Shown piece by piece: positions 1 to 8,384 of a stretch of 64,000 nt of DNA (position 1 is the stretch's first letter; every line of letters begins with the position of its first letter). The notes under the pieces are model-generated. The model did no database searches and was not told the origin of the DNA. It saw nothing but the letters and a program-made list of their open reading frames with translations. Source of the DNA: Betaproteobacteria bacterium (lineage in GTDB: Bacteria > Pseudomonadota > Gammaproteobacteria > Burkholderiales > Rhodocyclaceae). The stretch spans positions 447,001 through 511,000 of the forward strand of contig JADJXY010000002.1 of the NCBI GenBank assembly GCA_016720065.1, read 5' to 3'. The position numbers and the translations under genes were made by a program.

Positions 1-1
1 A

Positions 2-457
2 AAACCCGGGGACGACCCAGCCGCGCGGGCCGGTGCAGGGCCTCGGGCCGAAGGCAGAGGGCAGACGAGGAATGACGAGGTTGCTGGTCGCTCCGAGGCA
101 GTTGGACTGGGGGACAAGTTCGAAAAAGCAGAATCCGTGGAAAAGTCGGAGAAGGTAGAGAAGGCGGAGAAGACGGAGAAAGCTGAGAAGGTGGAGAAGG
201 TAGAGAAGGCTGAGAAGGTAGAGAAGGCTGAGAAGGTCGAGAAGGTCGAGAAGGTCGAGAAGGTCGAGAAGCCGGAAAAGGTCGAGAAGCCGGAAAAGGT
301 CGAGAAGCCCGAGAGGGTCGAGAAGCCCGAGAAGGTCGAGAAGCCCGAGAAGGTCGAGAAGCCCGAGAAGGTCGAGAAGCCCGAGAAGGTCGAGAAGCCC
401 GAGAGGGTAGAGAGACCGGAGAGGGTAGAGAGACCGGAGAGGGCGGAGCACCATTAG
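2..457 (+). CDS. C-terminal part of a protein with a Glu-Lys-Val/Pro repeat tail (5' end outside window)
   Basis: The reading frame is open from base 2, with no stop, down to TAG at 455-457. About 45 residues of ordinary composition precede a long tail of EKVEKAEK- then EKVEKPEK-type units. The only internal start is GTG at 137, with no well-placed ribosome-binding site, so I read this as the 3' end of a gene that begins before the window. The tail is a strongly charged, probably disordered polyampholyte with no motif I recognise. Function is unknown. The next gene starts 37 bp downstream on the same strand, so the two may be co-transcribed. A separate small gene starting at GTG 137 remains possible. 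Confidence 0.5.
   Translation, partial: KPGDDPAARAGAGPRAEGRGQTRNDEVAGRSEAVGLGDKFEKAESVEKSEKVEKAEKTEKAEKVEKVEKAEKVEKAEKVEKVEKVEKVEKPEKVEKPEKVEKPERVEKPEKVEKPEKVEKPEKVEKPEKVEKPERVERPERVERPERAEHH
140..450 (+). repeat. In-frame 18-bp tandem repeat (EKVEKP)
   Basis: About seventeen 18-bp units run through this stretch. They drift from (E/K)KVEKAEK coding units on the left to near-perfect EKVEKPEK units in the middle and RVERPE units on the right. The period is a multiple of three, so unit gain or loss keeps the frame. It is coding sequence, not a CRISPR array: there are no spacers. Confidence 0.85.
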
Positions 458-494
458 CCCAAGCCCGCATTTCAGATCAGTGCCATACCCAAGC

Positions 495-1262
495 ATGAAT
501 GCTCATCCCCGCGGCCTGCTGGCCTTCGCCTGCCTGATCCTGGTCACCTCCGTCCATGCGGACGGTGCGTGGACTTTCAGCGCCGGCATGGATCATTCCT
601 CAGGCAAATACGGAGGGGCCGGCCATAGCGAGACACTGGCGCTTCCTATAAGCATCAGGTACGAGGCGCACCCATGGACGCTGCGGCTCAGTATTCCCTA
701 TGTGACCATGCGTGGGGCGGCCAACGTGGTTTCCAGCGGGGGCGACCGCATCGCTCTCCAGGGTCGCAACAGCGCACGCCGTCAGGTCGAGGGACTGGGA
801 GACGTCGTGGCGGGGGTAGCCGGGACCGCGTGGCAGGAATCGGGCTGGCTCATCGACCTCGGTGCCAAGGTGAAATTTGCCACCGGCGATGCTGACCGAG
901 GCCTGAGCACTGGCGAGAATGACTATTCTCTGTACGTGGATGTCTACCGCAAGCTCGGTAGCGGCACGGCATTTTGCACACTGGGCAAGCGCTGGATGGG
1001 CGACCCGGCAGGCAGTGAGCTTGCAAATCCGCTCTACGGTACCCTGGGCTGGTCCCAGCGCTTCACGCCGGCCACCAGTGCGGGGGCAACCTACGATTTC
1101 CGCGAGAGGCTGACGCAGTCCGGGGCGCCGGCGCGCGAGGCTACGCTATTTCTCACTCACCGCTTCAGCGATGCCTGGAAACTGCAGGCCTATGTCGTTA
1201 CCGGTTTTTCCACTGCCAGCCCGGATTTGGGTGGTGGCATGCTGCTCTTTTACTCACCCTGA
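495..1262 (+). CDS. Outer-membrane beta-barrel protein of unknown function
   Basis: The protein is 255 aa from ATG 495. An in-frame GTG at 480 is less likely because the ATG places a normal signal peptide at the N-terminus: MNAHPRG, a hydrophobic stretch, and cleavage after VHA. The mature part alternates polar and aromatic residues as in beta-strands and closes with hydrophobic strands near the C-terminus, so an outer-membrane barrel is likely. I recognise no specific family beyond general transporter-like or porin-like barrels. It follows the repeat-tailed gene by 37 bp and may share its transcript. The 174 bp between it and the convergent nosD show nothing notable. Confidence 0.55.
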   Translation: MNAHPRGLLAFACLILVTSVHADGAWTFSAGMDHSSGKYGGAGHSETLALPISIRYEAHPWTLRLSIPYVTMRGAANVVSSGGDRIALQGRNSARRQVEGLGDVVAGVAGTAWQESGWLIDLGAKVKFATGDADRGLSTGENDYSLYVDVYRKLGSGTAFCTLGKRWMGDPAGSELANPLYGTLGWSQRFTPATSAGATYDFRERLTQSGAPAREATLFLTHRFSDAWKLQAYVVTGFSTASPDLGGGMLLFYSP

Positions 1263-1436
1263 GCGCAAGGGCGGGCGGCGGCTGCCCCCGGTCAGATCGG
1301 CGGGGCGGAAGGGCCATCGCCTGTACAGGCCTCCGGCGTGACCGGCATGATGCCCTTGGGTGCCGGTGGACGCCGGGACTGAATCTGGAACCCTCGGTTG
1401 GACGCGCCAGGGGCCCGTCGCGCTACCACCCGCGGG

Positions 1437-2648
1437 TCAAGGTGTTTGCCCCATCCGCGGCGCAGAGTCACGCAGGATGAGGCTGGGAGAGGAAAAGGGG
1501 GCCAGGCGTTCGAGGAAGTCGATCAGTTCCAGCACCGGCGCGTTGCGGAAGAACTTGGCAGCGGGGAATTCGAGCCAGATGCGGTCGGCCCAGGCGTAGA
1601 GGTCGTGGGGCGTGTCGCCGTAGCCGTCGCCGTCGCGGTCGAAGCCCTGGTAGTCGTCCCAGTGGTTGCCGTACCAGACGTCGTTCATGGGGTCGCCGTC
1701 GCCGATCACCGTGACGGGCCAGAGGTTGTTGCGGAAGGTGTTGCCCAGGGCAATGTGGCCCCCCTTCATGCCGTAGATGTAAATCCCGGTGACGTTGTGG
1801 GCGATGAAATTGTCCACCAGGACGATGCGATTGAGCGGGTTGGACGGTGAATCGGCCATGACGCCGTGGGCGCAGTGGACGATTTCGTTGCCCTGCACCA
1901 GGGCGGCCGCGGTTTCCTTGAGGGCGACCCCGGCGCCCGATGCATCCATGGCATGAACGACGCGGTTGTTGCGGATGAGCAGGCCGTCGGAATTGAGGGC
2001 GACGATTCCGGTGGAGTTGTGCTCGAAGACGTTTCCCTCCACCAGGGTACGGTGGGAGAAGAGCAGGTTCAGGCCGCGGCGGCTGTTGCGCACGGTGTTG
2101 CCGACGAAGCGGTTGCGCGGGGCATTGCTCACCGTGAGGTCGCGAATCTGAGCGATGTCGTTGGCCTCGATGCGGTTGCCGGTGCTGTACCAGAGGCGGA
2201 TGCCGTCGCCCCGGTCGGCGGAGTCCACCGGCCGGGAGCGGATGCGGTTGCGCCTGACCAGGTTGTCGTCGGCGCGATGGAGGGTGATGCCGAAGAGCAC
2301 GTCCTCCAGCCGGTTGTCCTCAATGAGATGATGGCGTCCCTCGACCATCAGGCCGCCGTCCAGGGCATCGTGGGAGCCGCCGCTGCCGCGCAGGGTCAGA
2401 CCCCGCAGGGTGACGCCCAAACCCTTCACCGTCAGGACCGTCCCGCGGCCGCCGCCGTCGATGGTCACCTGGCCAGCTCCTTCCAGGGTGAGGGGCTTGG
2501 CGATGGTGGCGGGGCCGCTGTACACCCCGGCGGGGAGCCGCAGGACGCTTCCCGGAGCGGCCGCGTCGATCCAGGCCTGGAGGGGCTGGGCGGCTACGGC
2601 ACCGTGGGCCAGGAAGAGGGAGAGCAGGACGACGAACAGCAGGCGCAT
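1437..2648 (-). CDS. nosD: NosD-like periplasmic protein (nitrous oxide reductase maturation family)
   Basis: The protein is 403 aa from the ATG that opens the signal peptide MRLLFVVLLSLFLAHG. An upstream in-frame ATG at 2666 would add six residues. After the signal come parallel beta-helix repeats with many N-N-R/N-x-I-x-x-N turns (about residues 40-330), typical of NosD/CASH-domain proteins. The NosD-type C-terminal segment follows, with DRDGDGYGD and AWADRIWLEFPAAKFFRNAPV. In the family NosD works with NosF and NosY in delivering copper or sulfur to the NosZ centre in the periplasm. No nosZ, nosR, nosF or nosY gene is visible here, so the role is open. It may be a stand-alone paralogue. 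Confidence 0.85.
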   Translation of the reverse strand: MRLLFVVLLSLFLAHGAVAAQPLQAWIDAAAPGSVLRLPAGVYSGPATIAKPLTLEGAGQVTIDGGGRGTVLTVKGLGVTLRGLTLRGSGGSHDALDGGLMVEGRHHLIEDNRLEDVLFGITLHRADDNLVRRNRIRSRPVDSADRGDGIRLWYSTGNRIEANDIAQIRDLTVSNAPRNRFVGNTVRNSRRGLNLLFSHRTLVEGNVFEHNSTGIVALNSDGLLIRNNRVVHAMDASGAGVALKETAAALVQGNEIVHCAHGVMADSPSNPLNRIVLVDNFIAHNVTGIYIYGMKGGHIALGNTFRNNLWPVTVIGDGDPMNDVWYGNHWDDYQGFDRDGDGYGDTPHDLYAWADRIWLEFPAAKFFRNAPVLELIDFLERLAPFSSPSLILRDSAPRMGQTP

Positions 2649-2717
2649 GGTCACCGATTGGGCCATGGATTCGCCGCAAGGGCGTGAACCTAAATCAAAC
2701 GGAGCAAGCCGGAAACT

Positions 2718-4052
2718 TCAAGCCTCCCACTCCGAGGTCACGTCGTTGGCCCAGGCGGTGGCAGCGATGAGGGCGTGATTGACGCTATCGGCAGCGAGGC
2801 CGGCCGCGGAGGCCATTGCTTCCACCGCCGATGGGCCGGACGCCTCCGCCGCTTCGACCACGGCCAGCAGGGGCGCGTAGGCGCCGTTGCGCTCCAGCAG
2901 GGCGTTGCGTACGTGGGCCGGCAGGGTGATCTGCTCCAGGGCCGCGGGCAGGGGAATGCGCAGCAGTTTGTCCAGGCGCGAGAAAACGCCGGTGAGAAAG
3001 AGATGGTCGGCCTCGGCGGCGGGAAAGCGCTCGGCGCCCAGAAGCTCCATCATGCGGCCGCGGGCGAGGGCGCTCTCGACCAGGAGCCAGTCGGCGAAAT
3101 CCGGGTCGCGCACGGAAAAGAGCAGGACGGAAATCCAGCGCGCCAACCGCTGCCGCCCGAGCAGGACCAGGGCCTGATCGATGGAGCTGACCGGCCGGGA
3201 AAGGGCCACGGCGGCCGAATTGAGGTAGCGCAGGATGCGGAAGGTGAGATTGGGATCCTGCTTGAGGACGCTGGCCAACTGGGCGGTTTCGGCGTCGCCC
3301 TGGGTGAGGTTGTAGAGGTGGATCAGGTGCAGACGATTGGGATCGCTGCGCGGCTGGGTGGCGGGTGCTTCACGGGCGAAAAAGCGGCCCTGGAAAAGGC
3401 CGAAGCGGCACTGCACGCAAAGGCGGACGTCGTCGGGGCTTTCGATGCCGATGGCCAGAAGCTCCACCGGGCGCCGCATCTCGTCGCTGCGCATGGCAAT
3501 GGAAAAGTCCCGGATCTCACCGCCCTGGGCGCGGGAGGCATCGACCACGGCCAGATCGGCATGGCCGAGAACGAGCGGGAATGCTGGATGACGGGGTTGG
3601 CGAAAGACGCCAAAGCGCAGCCCGCGGGCGGCCAGGGCCGAGAGTCGGGCGGCCAGGTTGGGCAGATCGACACTTTCCGGGGCGAGGCTGAGCAGAAGGA
3701 CGGCGTTGTTTGCCGGCAGGCGGTCGAGGCCCGGATTGGCGAGAGATTCGCTCGACAGCGGCAGAAAGGCCGGGAGTTGGCCCCAGGCCTCGGTGCTGGC
3801 GCACAGGGCCCTGAGGAGCGTGTCGTCCAGCCGGGTCTGGCGCTCGGTGGGGACGTCTCCCGGGCCGGCATCGGCAATCTGGAGGCAAAACAGATGTCCG
3901 GCGAGCTTGCGTCCCTTGTCAAAGATCGCTTCGCGGCGGACGAAGGCATTGACCGGATGATCGGGGGCGTACTCCGGTGCCGCTTCTGGCGTCGCGGCGC
4001 TTTCCGCCGGAATTTCCTTTTTCCCGAACAGCTTGCCCAGACCGAAGACCAT
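2718..4052 (-). CDS. HDOD-domain signalling protein with degenerate EAL-like N-terminal half
   Basis: The protein is 444 aa from the ATG after a good ribosome-binding site (GGGGGA, 5-10 bases upstream). A longer start at 4064 is possible. The N-terminal half resembles the EAL phosphodiesterase fold of YuxH/CdgJ-type proteins but has no intact EAL or DDFG catalytic motif. The C-terminal half, from about residue 215, is an HDOD domain with the helix stretch LASVLKQDPNLTFRILRYLN. The family acts in cyclic-di-GMP-linked or stress signalling without known hydrolase activity. It is transcribed on the same strand as the PPIase upstream but separated from it by a clear terminator. Confidence 0.8.
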   Translation of the reverse strand: MVFGLGKLFGKKEIPAESAATPEAAPEYAPDHPVNAFVRREAIFDKGRKLAGHLFCLQIADAGPGDVPTERQTRLDDTLLRALCASTEAWGQLPAFLPLSSESLANPGLDRLPANNAVLLLSLAPESVDLPNLAARLSALAARGLRFGVFRQPRHPAFPLVLGHADLAVVDASRAQGGEIRDFSIAMRSDEMRRPVELLAIGIESPDDVRLCVQCRFGLFQGRFFAREAPATQPRSDPNRLHLIHLYNLTQGDAETAQLASVLKQDPNLTFRILRYLNSAAVALSRPVSSIDQALVLLGRQRLARWISVLLFSVRDPDFADWLLVESALARGRMMELLGAERFPAAEADHLFLTGVFSRLDKLLRIPLPAALEQITLPAHVRNALLERNGAYAPLLAVVEAAEASGPSAVEAMASAAGLAADSVNHALIAATAWANDVTSEWEA

Positions 4053-4065
4053 AGCGTCCCCCACA

Positions 4066-4095
4066 AAGAAAAATCCCCGCCGATGGGCGGGGATT
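4066..4095 (-). terminator. Rho-independent terminator after the PPIase gene
   Basis: A perfect 10-bp stem (AATCCCCGCC / GGCGGGGATT, 4072-4081 with 4086-4095) has a 4-base loop. Read on the minus strand it is followed by TTTTTC. It sits between the PPIase stop at 4118 and the HDOD gene start, so it ends the PPIase transcript. Confidence 0.85.
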
Positions 4096-4117
4096 GTCGC
4101 ACAGGACGAACCCGGAC

Positions 4118-4894
4118 TTAATTGACCTTGGCCTTGGCGCGCAGATCCTTGACCAGTTCCTCGACCATCTGGGCGTTGGCCCGCTGCAGGAGCTGGGGCT
4201 TCACTTGCTCGAAGGCCGGCGGATTGAGGGGGCGGGAATCGTCCAGCTGAATGACGTGATAGCCAAAATCGGTCTTCACCGGCGCCTTGGTGTACTCGCC
4301 TTTCTTCAATTTGGTCATGGCTTCGGCGAAGGGCTTCACATAGCCCGTGGGCGCGCTCCAGTTGAGCTCGCCCCCATTGTCCTTGGACCCCGGATCCTTG
4401 GACTGCTTGGCCAGGTCGGCGAATTTCTCGCCCTTGTCGAGCTTGGCGATGATGGCCTTGGCGTCGTCTTCCTTTTCCACCAGGACGTGGCGGGCCTTGT
4501 ACTCGGTGCTGCCCAGATTGGCCTTGATGGTTTCGTAGTCCTTCTTCAACTTGTCCTCGGACACCGGGTGGGACTTGATGTAGTCGGCGAGGAAGGCGCG
4601 GATGAGGACCGTCTGGCGGGTCAGTTCGATCTGGCCGGAGACTTCCGGCTTTTTGTCGAGGCCCTTCTTGCGGGCTTCCTGGGCGAGGATTTCCCGCCGC
4701 ACCAGCTCTTCCTTGATGGCTTTCTGCAATTCCGGGCTGTCCTGGGCGCCCTGGGCCTTCTGCTCGGCGGCGAAGGCATCGAACACGGCTTGCGGAATGG
4801 TCTGCCCATTCACGGTCACTTTCTCGGCCAGGGCCGGGGCGGAAATCACGGAGCCAGCCAGGAGCAGGGCGGCCAGGGCGGAGAGCTTGAACAT
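4118..4894 (-). CDS. Periplasmic parvulin-type peptidyl-prolyl cis-trans isomerase
   Basis: The protein is 258 aa. The start is the ATG of MFKLSALAALLLAGSV; upstream in-frame codons belong to the region overlapping bolA. A signal peptide ends near ALA, so the protein is exported. A SurA-N-like helical segment (residues about 25-125, rich in K and E) is followed by a PpiC/parvulin domain (about 130-225) with RHVLVE, a GGELNW loop and FGYHVIQLDD, all standard for parvulins. The likely role is proline isomerisation or chaperoning of exported proteins. A TATAAT hexamer 37 bp upstream and the terminator at 4066-4095 suggest it is transcribed alone. Confidence 0.9.
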   Translation of the reverse strand: MFKLSALAALLLAGSVISAPALAEKVTVNGQTIPQAVFDAFAAEQKAQGAQDSPELQKAIKEELVRREILAQEARKKGLDKKPEVSGQIELTRQTVLIRAFLADYIKSHPVSEDKLKKDYETIKANLGSTEYKARHVLVEKEDDAKAIIAKLDKGEKFADLAKQSKDPGSKDNGGELNWSAPTGYVKPFAEAMTKLKKGEYTKAPVKTDFGYHVIQLDDSRPLNPPAFEQVKPQLLQRANAQMVEELVKDLRAKAKVN

Positions 4895-4930
4895 GGATCG
4901 AATCCTTGGTGGGTGGAAAAAAACCGGATG

Positions 4931-4936
4931 ATTATA
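4931..4936 (-). promoter_or_regulatory. -10 box (TATAAT) upstream of the PPIase gene
   Basis: A consensus TATAAT on the minus strand lies 37 bp before the PPIase ATG and overlaps the last codons of bolA. I could not pick a convincing -35. Confidence 0.5.
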
Positions 4937-5198
4937 CTTCTTCCGGCGCCCTTGCGCGGATGCTGAGCGCATGGATGCCGTTGGGCCGCAATTCGCCCAC
5001 GGCGGCATGGACAAGGCGATGGCGCGCTGCCGTGCCCAAGCCGGTGAAGGCGGCGGATACGAGACTCACGCGGTAGTGGCCCCCCTCCCGGGCACCGGCA
5101 TGGCCGGCGTGGAGATGGGAGTCGTCGGCCACTTCGATCTCCAGGGGCGTCAGCGTGGCAAGGCGGTCCCGCAGCCAGGCGGCGGTGGCGGCGCTCAC
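4932..5198 (-). CDS. bolA: BolA family protein
   Basis: The protein is 88 aa from a GTG that overlaps the stop of the YciI gene (GTGA). It matches the BolA family in length and pattern: an N-terminal helix with L-x-x-L, the VADDSHLHAGHAG segment carrying the conserved histidines, and HYRVSLVSAAFTGL. BolA proteins pair with monothiol glutaredoxins and bind [2Fe-2S] clusters or iron; they also affect cell shape and motility. It is the last gene of yciB-yciI-bolA, an order common in proteobacteria. Confidence 0.92.
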   Translation of the reverse strand: MSAATAAWLRDRLATLTPLEIEVADDSHLHAGHAGAREGGHYRVSLVSAAFTGLGTAARHRLVHAAVGELRPNGIHALSIRARAPEEV

Positions 5199-5497
5199 GC
5201 CGGCAGGACTTTACGGAAGGGCTTCACGGCGACCGCGCCGTAGACGCCGGCCGCTACGTAGGGATCGGCGTCGGCCCAGGCCTGGGCTTCCGCGAGGGAG
5301 GCGAATTCCGCCACGATCAGGCTGCCGCTGAACCCGGCCGGGCCGGGGTCGGGGGAATCGATGGCCGGGAAGGGGCCGGCCAGCAGGAGGCGGCCCTCGT
5401 CCTGCAGTGCCGTGAGGCGGGCGACATGGGCGGGCCGGGCGGCCAGGCGTGCCTCCAGGGTTGCGGGGCGATCTTCGCCGACGATGGCGTAATACAT
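5195..5497 (-). CDS. yciI: YciI family protein
   Basis: The protein is 100 aa and starts at the ATG overlapping the yciB stop. It has the YciI ferredoxin-like fold pattern: MYYAIVGED at the start, a central LQDEGRLLLAGPFP with the conserved histidine region replaced by HVARL earlier, and DPYVAAGVY near the end. YciI proteins are small cytoplasmic proteins related to muconolactone isomerase folds. Their enzymatic role is unproven in most species. Overlaps of a few bases on both sides show translational coupling with yciB and bolA. Confidence 0.9.
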   Translation of the reverse strand: MYYAIVGEDRPATLEARLAARPAHVARLTALQDEGRLLLAGPFPAIDSPDPGPAGFSGSLIVAEFASLAEAQAWADADPYVAAGVYGAVAVKPFRKVLPA

Positions 5498-6105
5498 CAG
5501 GGCTTGTCCTCCAGGTAGCGCGAGAGAAAGACCCCCTGGAGCAGCACGAAGACGAGCATGAGCCCCATGCCGCCGAAGAGCTTGAAATTGACCCAGGTGT
5601 CGGTGGAAAAATTGAAGGCAACCACGAGATTCAGCCCCCCCATGAGGGTGAAGAAGGCGATCCAGGCCAGATTGAGGCGGCCCCAGATCGGCTCGGGCAG
5701 GCTGATCTGCTCGCCGATCATGGCGCGGATGGCGTTCTTGCCCAGGACCAGGGACGCGAAAGCCAGGCTGCCGGCGAAGATCCAGTAAAGCAGGGTGGGC
5801 TTCCACTTGATGAAGGTTTCGTCCTGGAAAAAGAGCGTGAGGCCCCCGAAGACCACCACCAGCACCAGGCTGATCCACAGCATGCGGTCCACCCGTCCGT
5901 GGCGGAACCAGACCCAGCCGATCTGCGCGGCGGTGGCCAGCATGACGACCAGGGTGGCGATCAGGATGGGCGCCTGGGCGGGCGCCACGGACGCGCTTCC
6001 CAACACCTGGGCGAGAAATTCGGCGGCGGCGCCGGGATCCTTCTCGGAATATTTGAAGGCGACAAAAAACAGGATGACCGGAAAGAGGTCGAACAGGAGC
6101 TTCAT
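5497..6105 (-). CDS. yciB: Inner-membrane protein YciB (septation protein A family)
   Basis: The protein is 202 aa, normal for the family. It opens with the typical MKLLFDLFPVILFFVAFKY and continues through about five further hydrophobic segments, including FQDETFIKWKPTLLYW and the conserved NEFVW-like region WGRLNLAWIAFF. YciB is an inner-membrane protein linked to cell-envelope synthesis and division. It heads yciB-yciI-bolA. A GATAAT -10 box lies 27 bp upstream, back to back with the promoter of the response regulator on the other strand. Confidence 0.93.
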   Translation of the reverse strand: MKLLFDLFPVILFFVAFKYSEKDPGAAAEFLAQVLGSASVAPAQAPILIATLVVMLATAAQIGWVWFRHGRVDRMLWISLVLVVVFGGLTLFFQDETFIKWKPTLLYWIFAGSLAFASLVLGKNAIRAMIGEQISLPEPIWGRLNLAWIAFFTLMGGLNLVVAFNFSTDTWVNFKLFGGMGLMLVFVLLQGVFLSRYLEDKP

Positions 6106-6131
6106 GGGCAGGACCGGCGAAGGGATGCGCG

Positions 6132-6137
6132 ATTATC
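6132..6137 (-). promoter_or_regulatory. -10 box (GATAAT) for yciB-yciI-bolA
   Basis: On the minus strand GATAAT lies 27 bp before the yciB ATG, within a short divergent intergenic region. No clear -35 was seen. Confidence 0.45.
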
Positions 6138-6158
6138 CCAGAAAGCTCAAGGGGCCGC

Positions 6159-6189
6159 TTGTCCCCCCCGGACGGCCCGCTGCTATACT
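6159..6189 (+). promoter_or_regulatory. Promoter of the HD-GYP response-regulator gene
   Basis: TTGTCC at 6159-6164 and TATACT at 6184-6189, 19 bp apart, precede the ATG at 6220 by 30 bp. Confidence 0.5.
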
Positions 6190-6219
6190 GCCGCCGTCGC
6201 CTCACGGCCCCGGCCTGCA

Positions 6220-7272
6220 ATGCACACCGTCCTCATCATCGACGACAACGATATCAACCTCACCCTGGCCAAGGCCCTGGTCCAGCGTCTGGGAGACTGC
6301 CAGCCCCTCACCTTCGACCGCCCGCGCGAAGCCCTGGAATGGTGCCGCGCCAACGAGGCCGATCTGGTCGTCGTCGATTACATGATGCCGGACATGGACG
6401 GGCTCCAGTTCATCGCCGCCTTTCGCGCCCTGCCAGGGCGGGAGGACATTCCCATCCTCATGGTGACGGCCAACGACCAGCGCGACATCCGTTACGAGGC
6501 CCTGGAGGGCGGTGCCAACGACTTCCTCAACAAACCCATCGACCGGGTGGAATTTTCGGCCCGGGCGCGCAACATGCTCGCCCTGCGCAGCAGCCGCAAG
6601 TTCCTCGCCGACCGGGCCCACCACCTGGAGGTTCTGGTCGAAGAGCGCACCGCAGCCATCCGGGAGCGGGAAAAGGAGTTGATCGTGCGCATCTCCCGGG
6701 CTGCCGAATTCCGCGACCCGGAGACCGGCGCCCACATCCAGCGCATGGCCCACTACTCGCACCTCATTGCGCAGACCCTGGGCCTGCCCGAGCGCGACTG
6801 CCGCCTGATCCTGGAGGCGGCACCCATGCACGACGTGGGCAAGATCGGCATCCCGGACTACATCCTCCTCAAGCCCGGCCGGCTCACGCCGGAGGAGTTC
6901 GAGATCATGAAGGGCCACGCCCGCCTGGGGTACGAGCTGCTGACGGGCAGCGGGTCTGCGGTGCTCCAGGCTGGCGCGCAGATCGCCTGCTCCCACCATG
7001 AGAAATTCGACGGTTCGGGCTACCCCGGCGGCCTGGTCGGCCCGGCGATCCCCCTCTTCGGCCGCATCGTCGCGGTGGCCGACGTCTTCGACGCCCTTAC
7101 GTCCGAGCGGCCCTACAAGAAAGCCTGGTCCCTCGACGACGCCGCCAAATTCCTGCGCGACGGGGCCGGCAAGCATTTCGATCCTGACTGCGTCGAGGCC
7201 TTCCTGCGTTCCTGGGAGCAGGCGCTGGCCATCCACCAGCGGTTCCGCGATGCGGAAGAGCCCGTATTCTGA
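6220..7272 (+). CDS. Response regulator with HD-GYP cyclic-di-GMP phosphodiesterase domain
   Basis: The protein is 350 aa from the ATG after a clear -10 box. The receiver domain (residues 1-120) has the acidic pair D8/D9, phospho-acceptor D53 in VVDYMMPDMD and K105. A coiled linker (about 125-155) leads to an HD-GYP domain (about 157-345) with H204-D205 in MHDVGKIGIPD, HH at 259-260 and GSGYP at 265-269, so the metal ligands appear complete. The family hydrolyses cyclic di-GMP in response to phosphorylation. The Hpt gene 23 bp downstream suggests a phosphorelay, but no histidine kinase is adjacent. Confidence 0.93.
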   Translation: MHTVLIIDDNDINLTLAKALVQRLGDCQPLTFDRPREALEWCRANEADLVVVDYMMPDMDGLQFIAAFRALPGREDIPILMVTANDQRDIRYEALEGGANDFLNKPIDRVEFSARARNMLALRSSRKFLADRAHHLEVLVEERTAAIREREKELIVRISRAAEFRDPETGAHIQRMAHYSHLIAQTLGLPERDCRLILEAAPMHDVGKIGIPDYILLKPGRLTPEEFEIMKGHARLGYELLTGSGSAVLQAGAQIACSHHEKFDGSGYPGGLVGPAIPLFGRIVAVADVFDALTSERPYKKAWSLDDAAKFLRDGAGKHFDPDCVEAFLRSWEQALAIHQRFRDAEEPVF

Positions 7273-7295
7273 TAGCCGGGAGCAGGGAGAAAACC

Positions 7296-7646
7296 ATGAG
7301 CGAACGACTCGTCCTCGACAAGGCCACCATCCTCGACCGCCTGGGAGGCGACGAAGAGATTTTCACCGTCATGGCCGACATGTACCTGCAGGATTGCGAC
7401 AATTACTGCCGCGAACTGGACAGCGCCCTGGGAGACGACGACGCCCCCCGCCTTTACCGTGAGGCGCACACCGTCAAGGGCCTGCTGGCAACCTTTGCCG
7501 ACGATGCCGGGACTGCCCTGGCCAGTGACCTGGAGCAAAGGGCCAAGGTCGCCGCAAGCACGGCTGGCTTTGTCGCGGAAGTGGCAGCCTTGAAAGCGCG
7601 CATGAGCCTCCTGGCCGACGCGCTGCGCCAAGACGGGGGCGGCTGA
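7296..7646 (+). CDS. Histidine phosphotransfer (Hpt) domain protein
   Basis: The protein is 116 aa, a single Hpt helical bundle. The phospho-accepting histidine is H58 in the standard motif AHTVKGLLATF. The stop of the HD-GYP gene lies 23 bp upstream and GGGAGAAAACC provides a ribosome-binding site. It is likely to pass a phosphoryl group to or from the receiver domain next door, a two-gene unit lacking its own kinase. Confidence 0.88.
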   Translation: MSERLVLDKATILDRLGGDEEIFTVMADMYLQDCDNYCRELDSALGDDDAPRLYREAHTVKGLLATFADDAGTALASDLEQRAKVAASTAGFVAEVAALKARMSLLADALRQDGGG

Positions 7647-7709
7647 CCCGCGTTCCTTCCCTGTGGCGCGGAGCTCCAGGGCACAGGGCTTTCCGGGCAT
7701 GACACGCGG

Positions 7710-8384
7710 TCAGGCGAGGATTCCGGGAAGACTGCGCAGTGCGGCGGCGGCGGCGGCCGGGCCCCCCGGTGGCGCGTGAGGGATGATGCCCAGACAGGGT
7801 GCGGTGATCGATTGCCGCAGGCATTGCAGATTTTCTTCCTGCCGGGCCATGGCGGGGTCCAGGGTGTTGCCTATCCAGCCGGCGAACTGTAGGCCCCGGG
7901 CGGCGATGGCCTCGACGGTCAGCAGGGCATGGTTGAGGCAGCCCAGACGCAGGCCCACCACCAGGATCACCGGCAGGCCGAGGGCAGCCGCCAGGTCGGC
8001 GGAGTCGCCCGCTTCGCCCAGGGGCACGCGAAAGCCGCCCACGCCCTCCACCACCACCACATCGGCTGTTCGGGCAATGTTTTCGAAGGCCTCGCGAATG
8101 GGGGCGAAGAGGATGGGGCGTCCTTCCTCCCGGGCCGCGATGTGCGGCGCCACGGCGGCGCGCAGGGCGAAGGGATTCACCAGATTCCTTGGCAGGGCCA
8201 CGCTGCTGGCCGCCCGCAGTTGCTCCACGTCCGCGTTGCGTCCCTGGGCGTCGAGGCCCGCCGCCACCGGCTTCATGCCTGCCGCGGAACGGCCAGCCTG
8301 CCGGGCGGCGTGGAGCAGGGCGCAGCAGACGTAGGTCTTGCCGACTTCGGTATCGGTACCGGTGACGAACCAGGCGGTTTTCAT
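7710..8384 (-). CDS. bioD: Dethiobiotin synthetase
   Basis: The protein is 224 aa from the ATG that overlaps the bioC stop by 4 bp. It has the BioD P-loop TGTDTEVGKT (residues 8-17) and later GVGGFRVPL. It closes the ureido ring of dethiobiotin from 7,8-diaminopelargonate, CO2 and ATP in the cytoplasm. It is the last gene of the bioA-bioF-bioH-bioC-bioD run. BioB, the next enzyme, is not in this window. Confidence 0.95.
   Translation of the reverse strand: MKTAWFVTGTDTEVGKTYVCCALLHAARQAGRSAAGMKPVAAGLDAQGRNADVEQLRAASSVALPRNLVNPFALRAAVAPHIAAREEGRPILFAPIREAFENIARTADVVVVEGVGGFRVPLGEAGDSADLAAALGLPVILVVGLRLGCLNHALLTVEAIAARGLQFAGWIGNTLDPAMARQEENLQCLRQSITAPCLGIIPHAPPGGPAAAAAALRSLPGILA

Noticed and set aside
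140..450. Possible CRISPR array from regular 18-bp periodicity
   Set aside because: Units are contiguous with no spacers and keep a coding frame.
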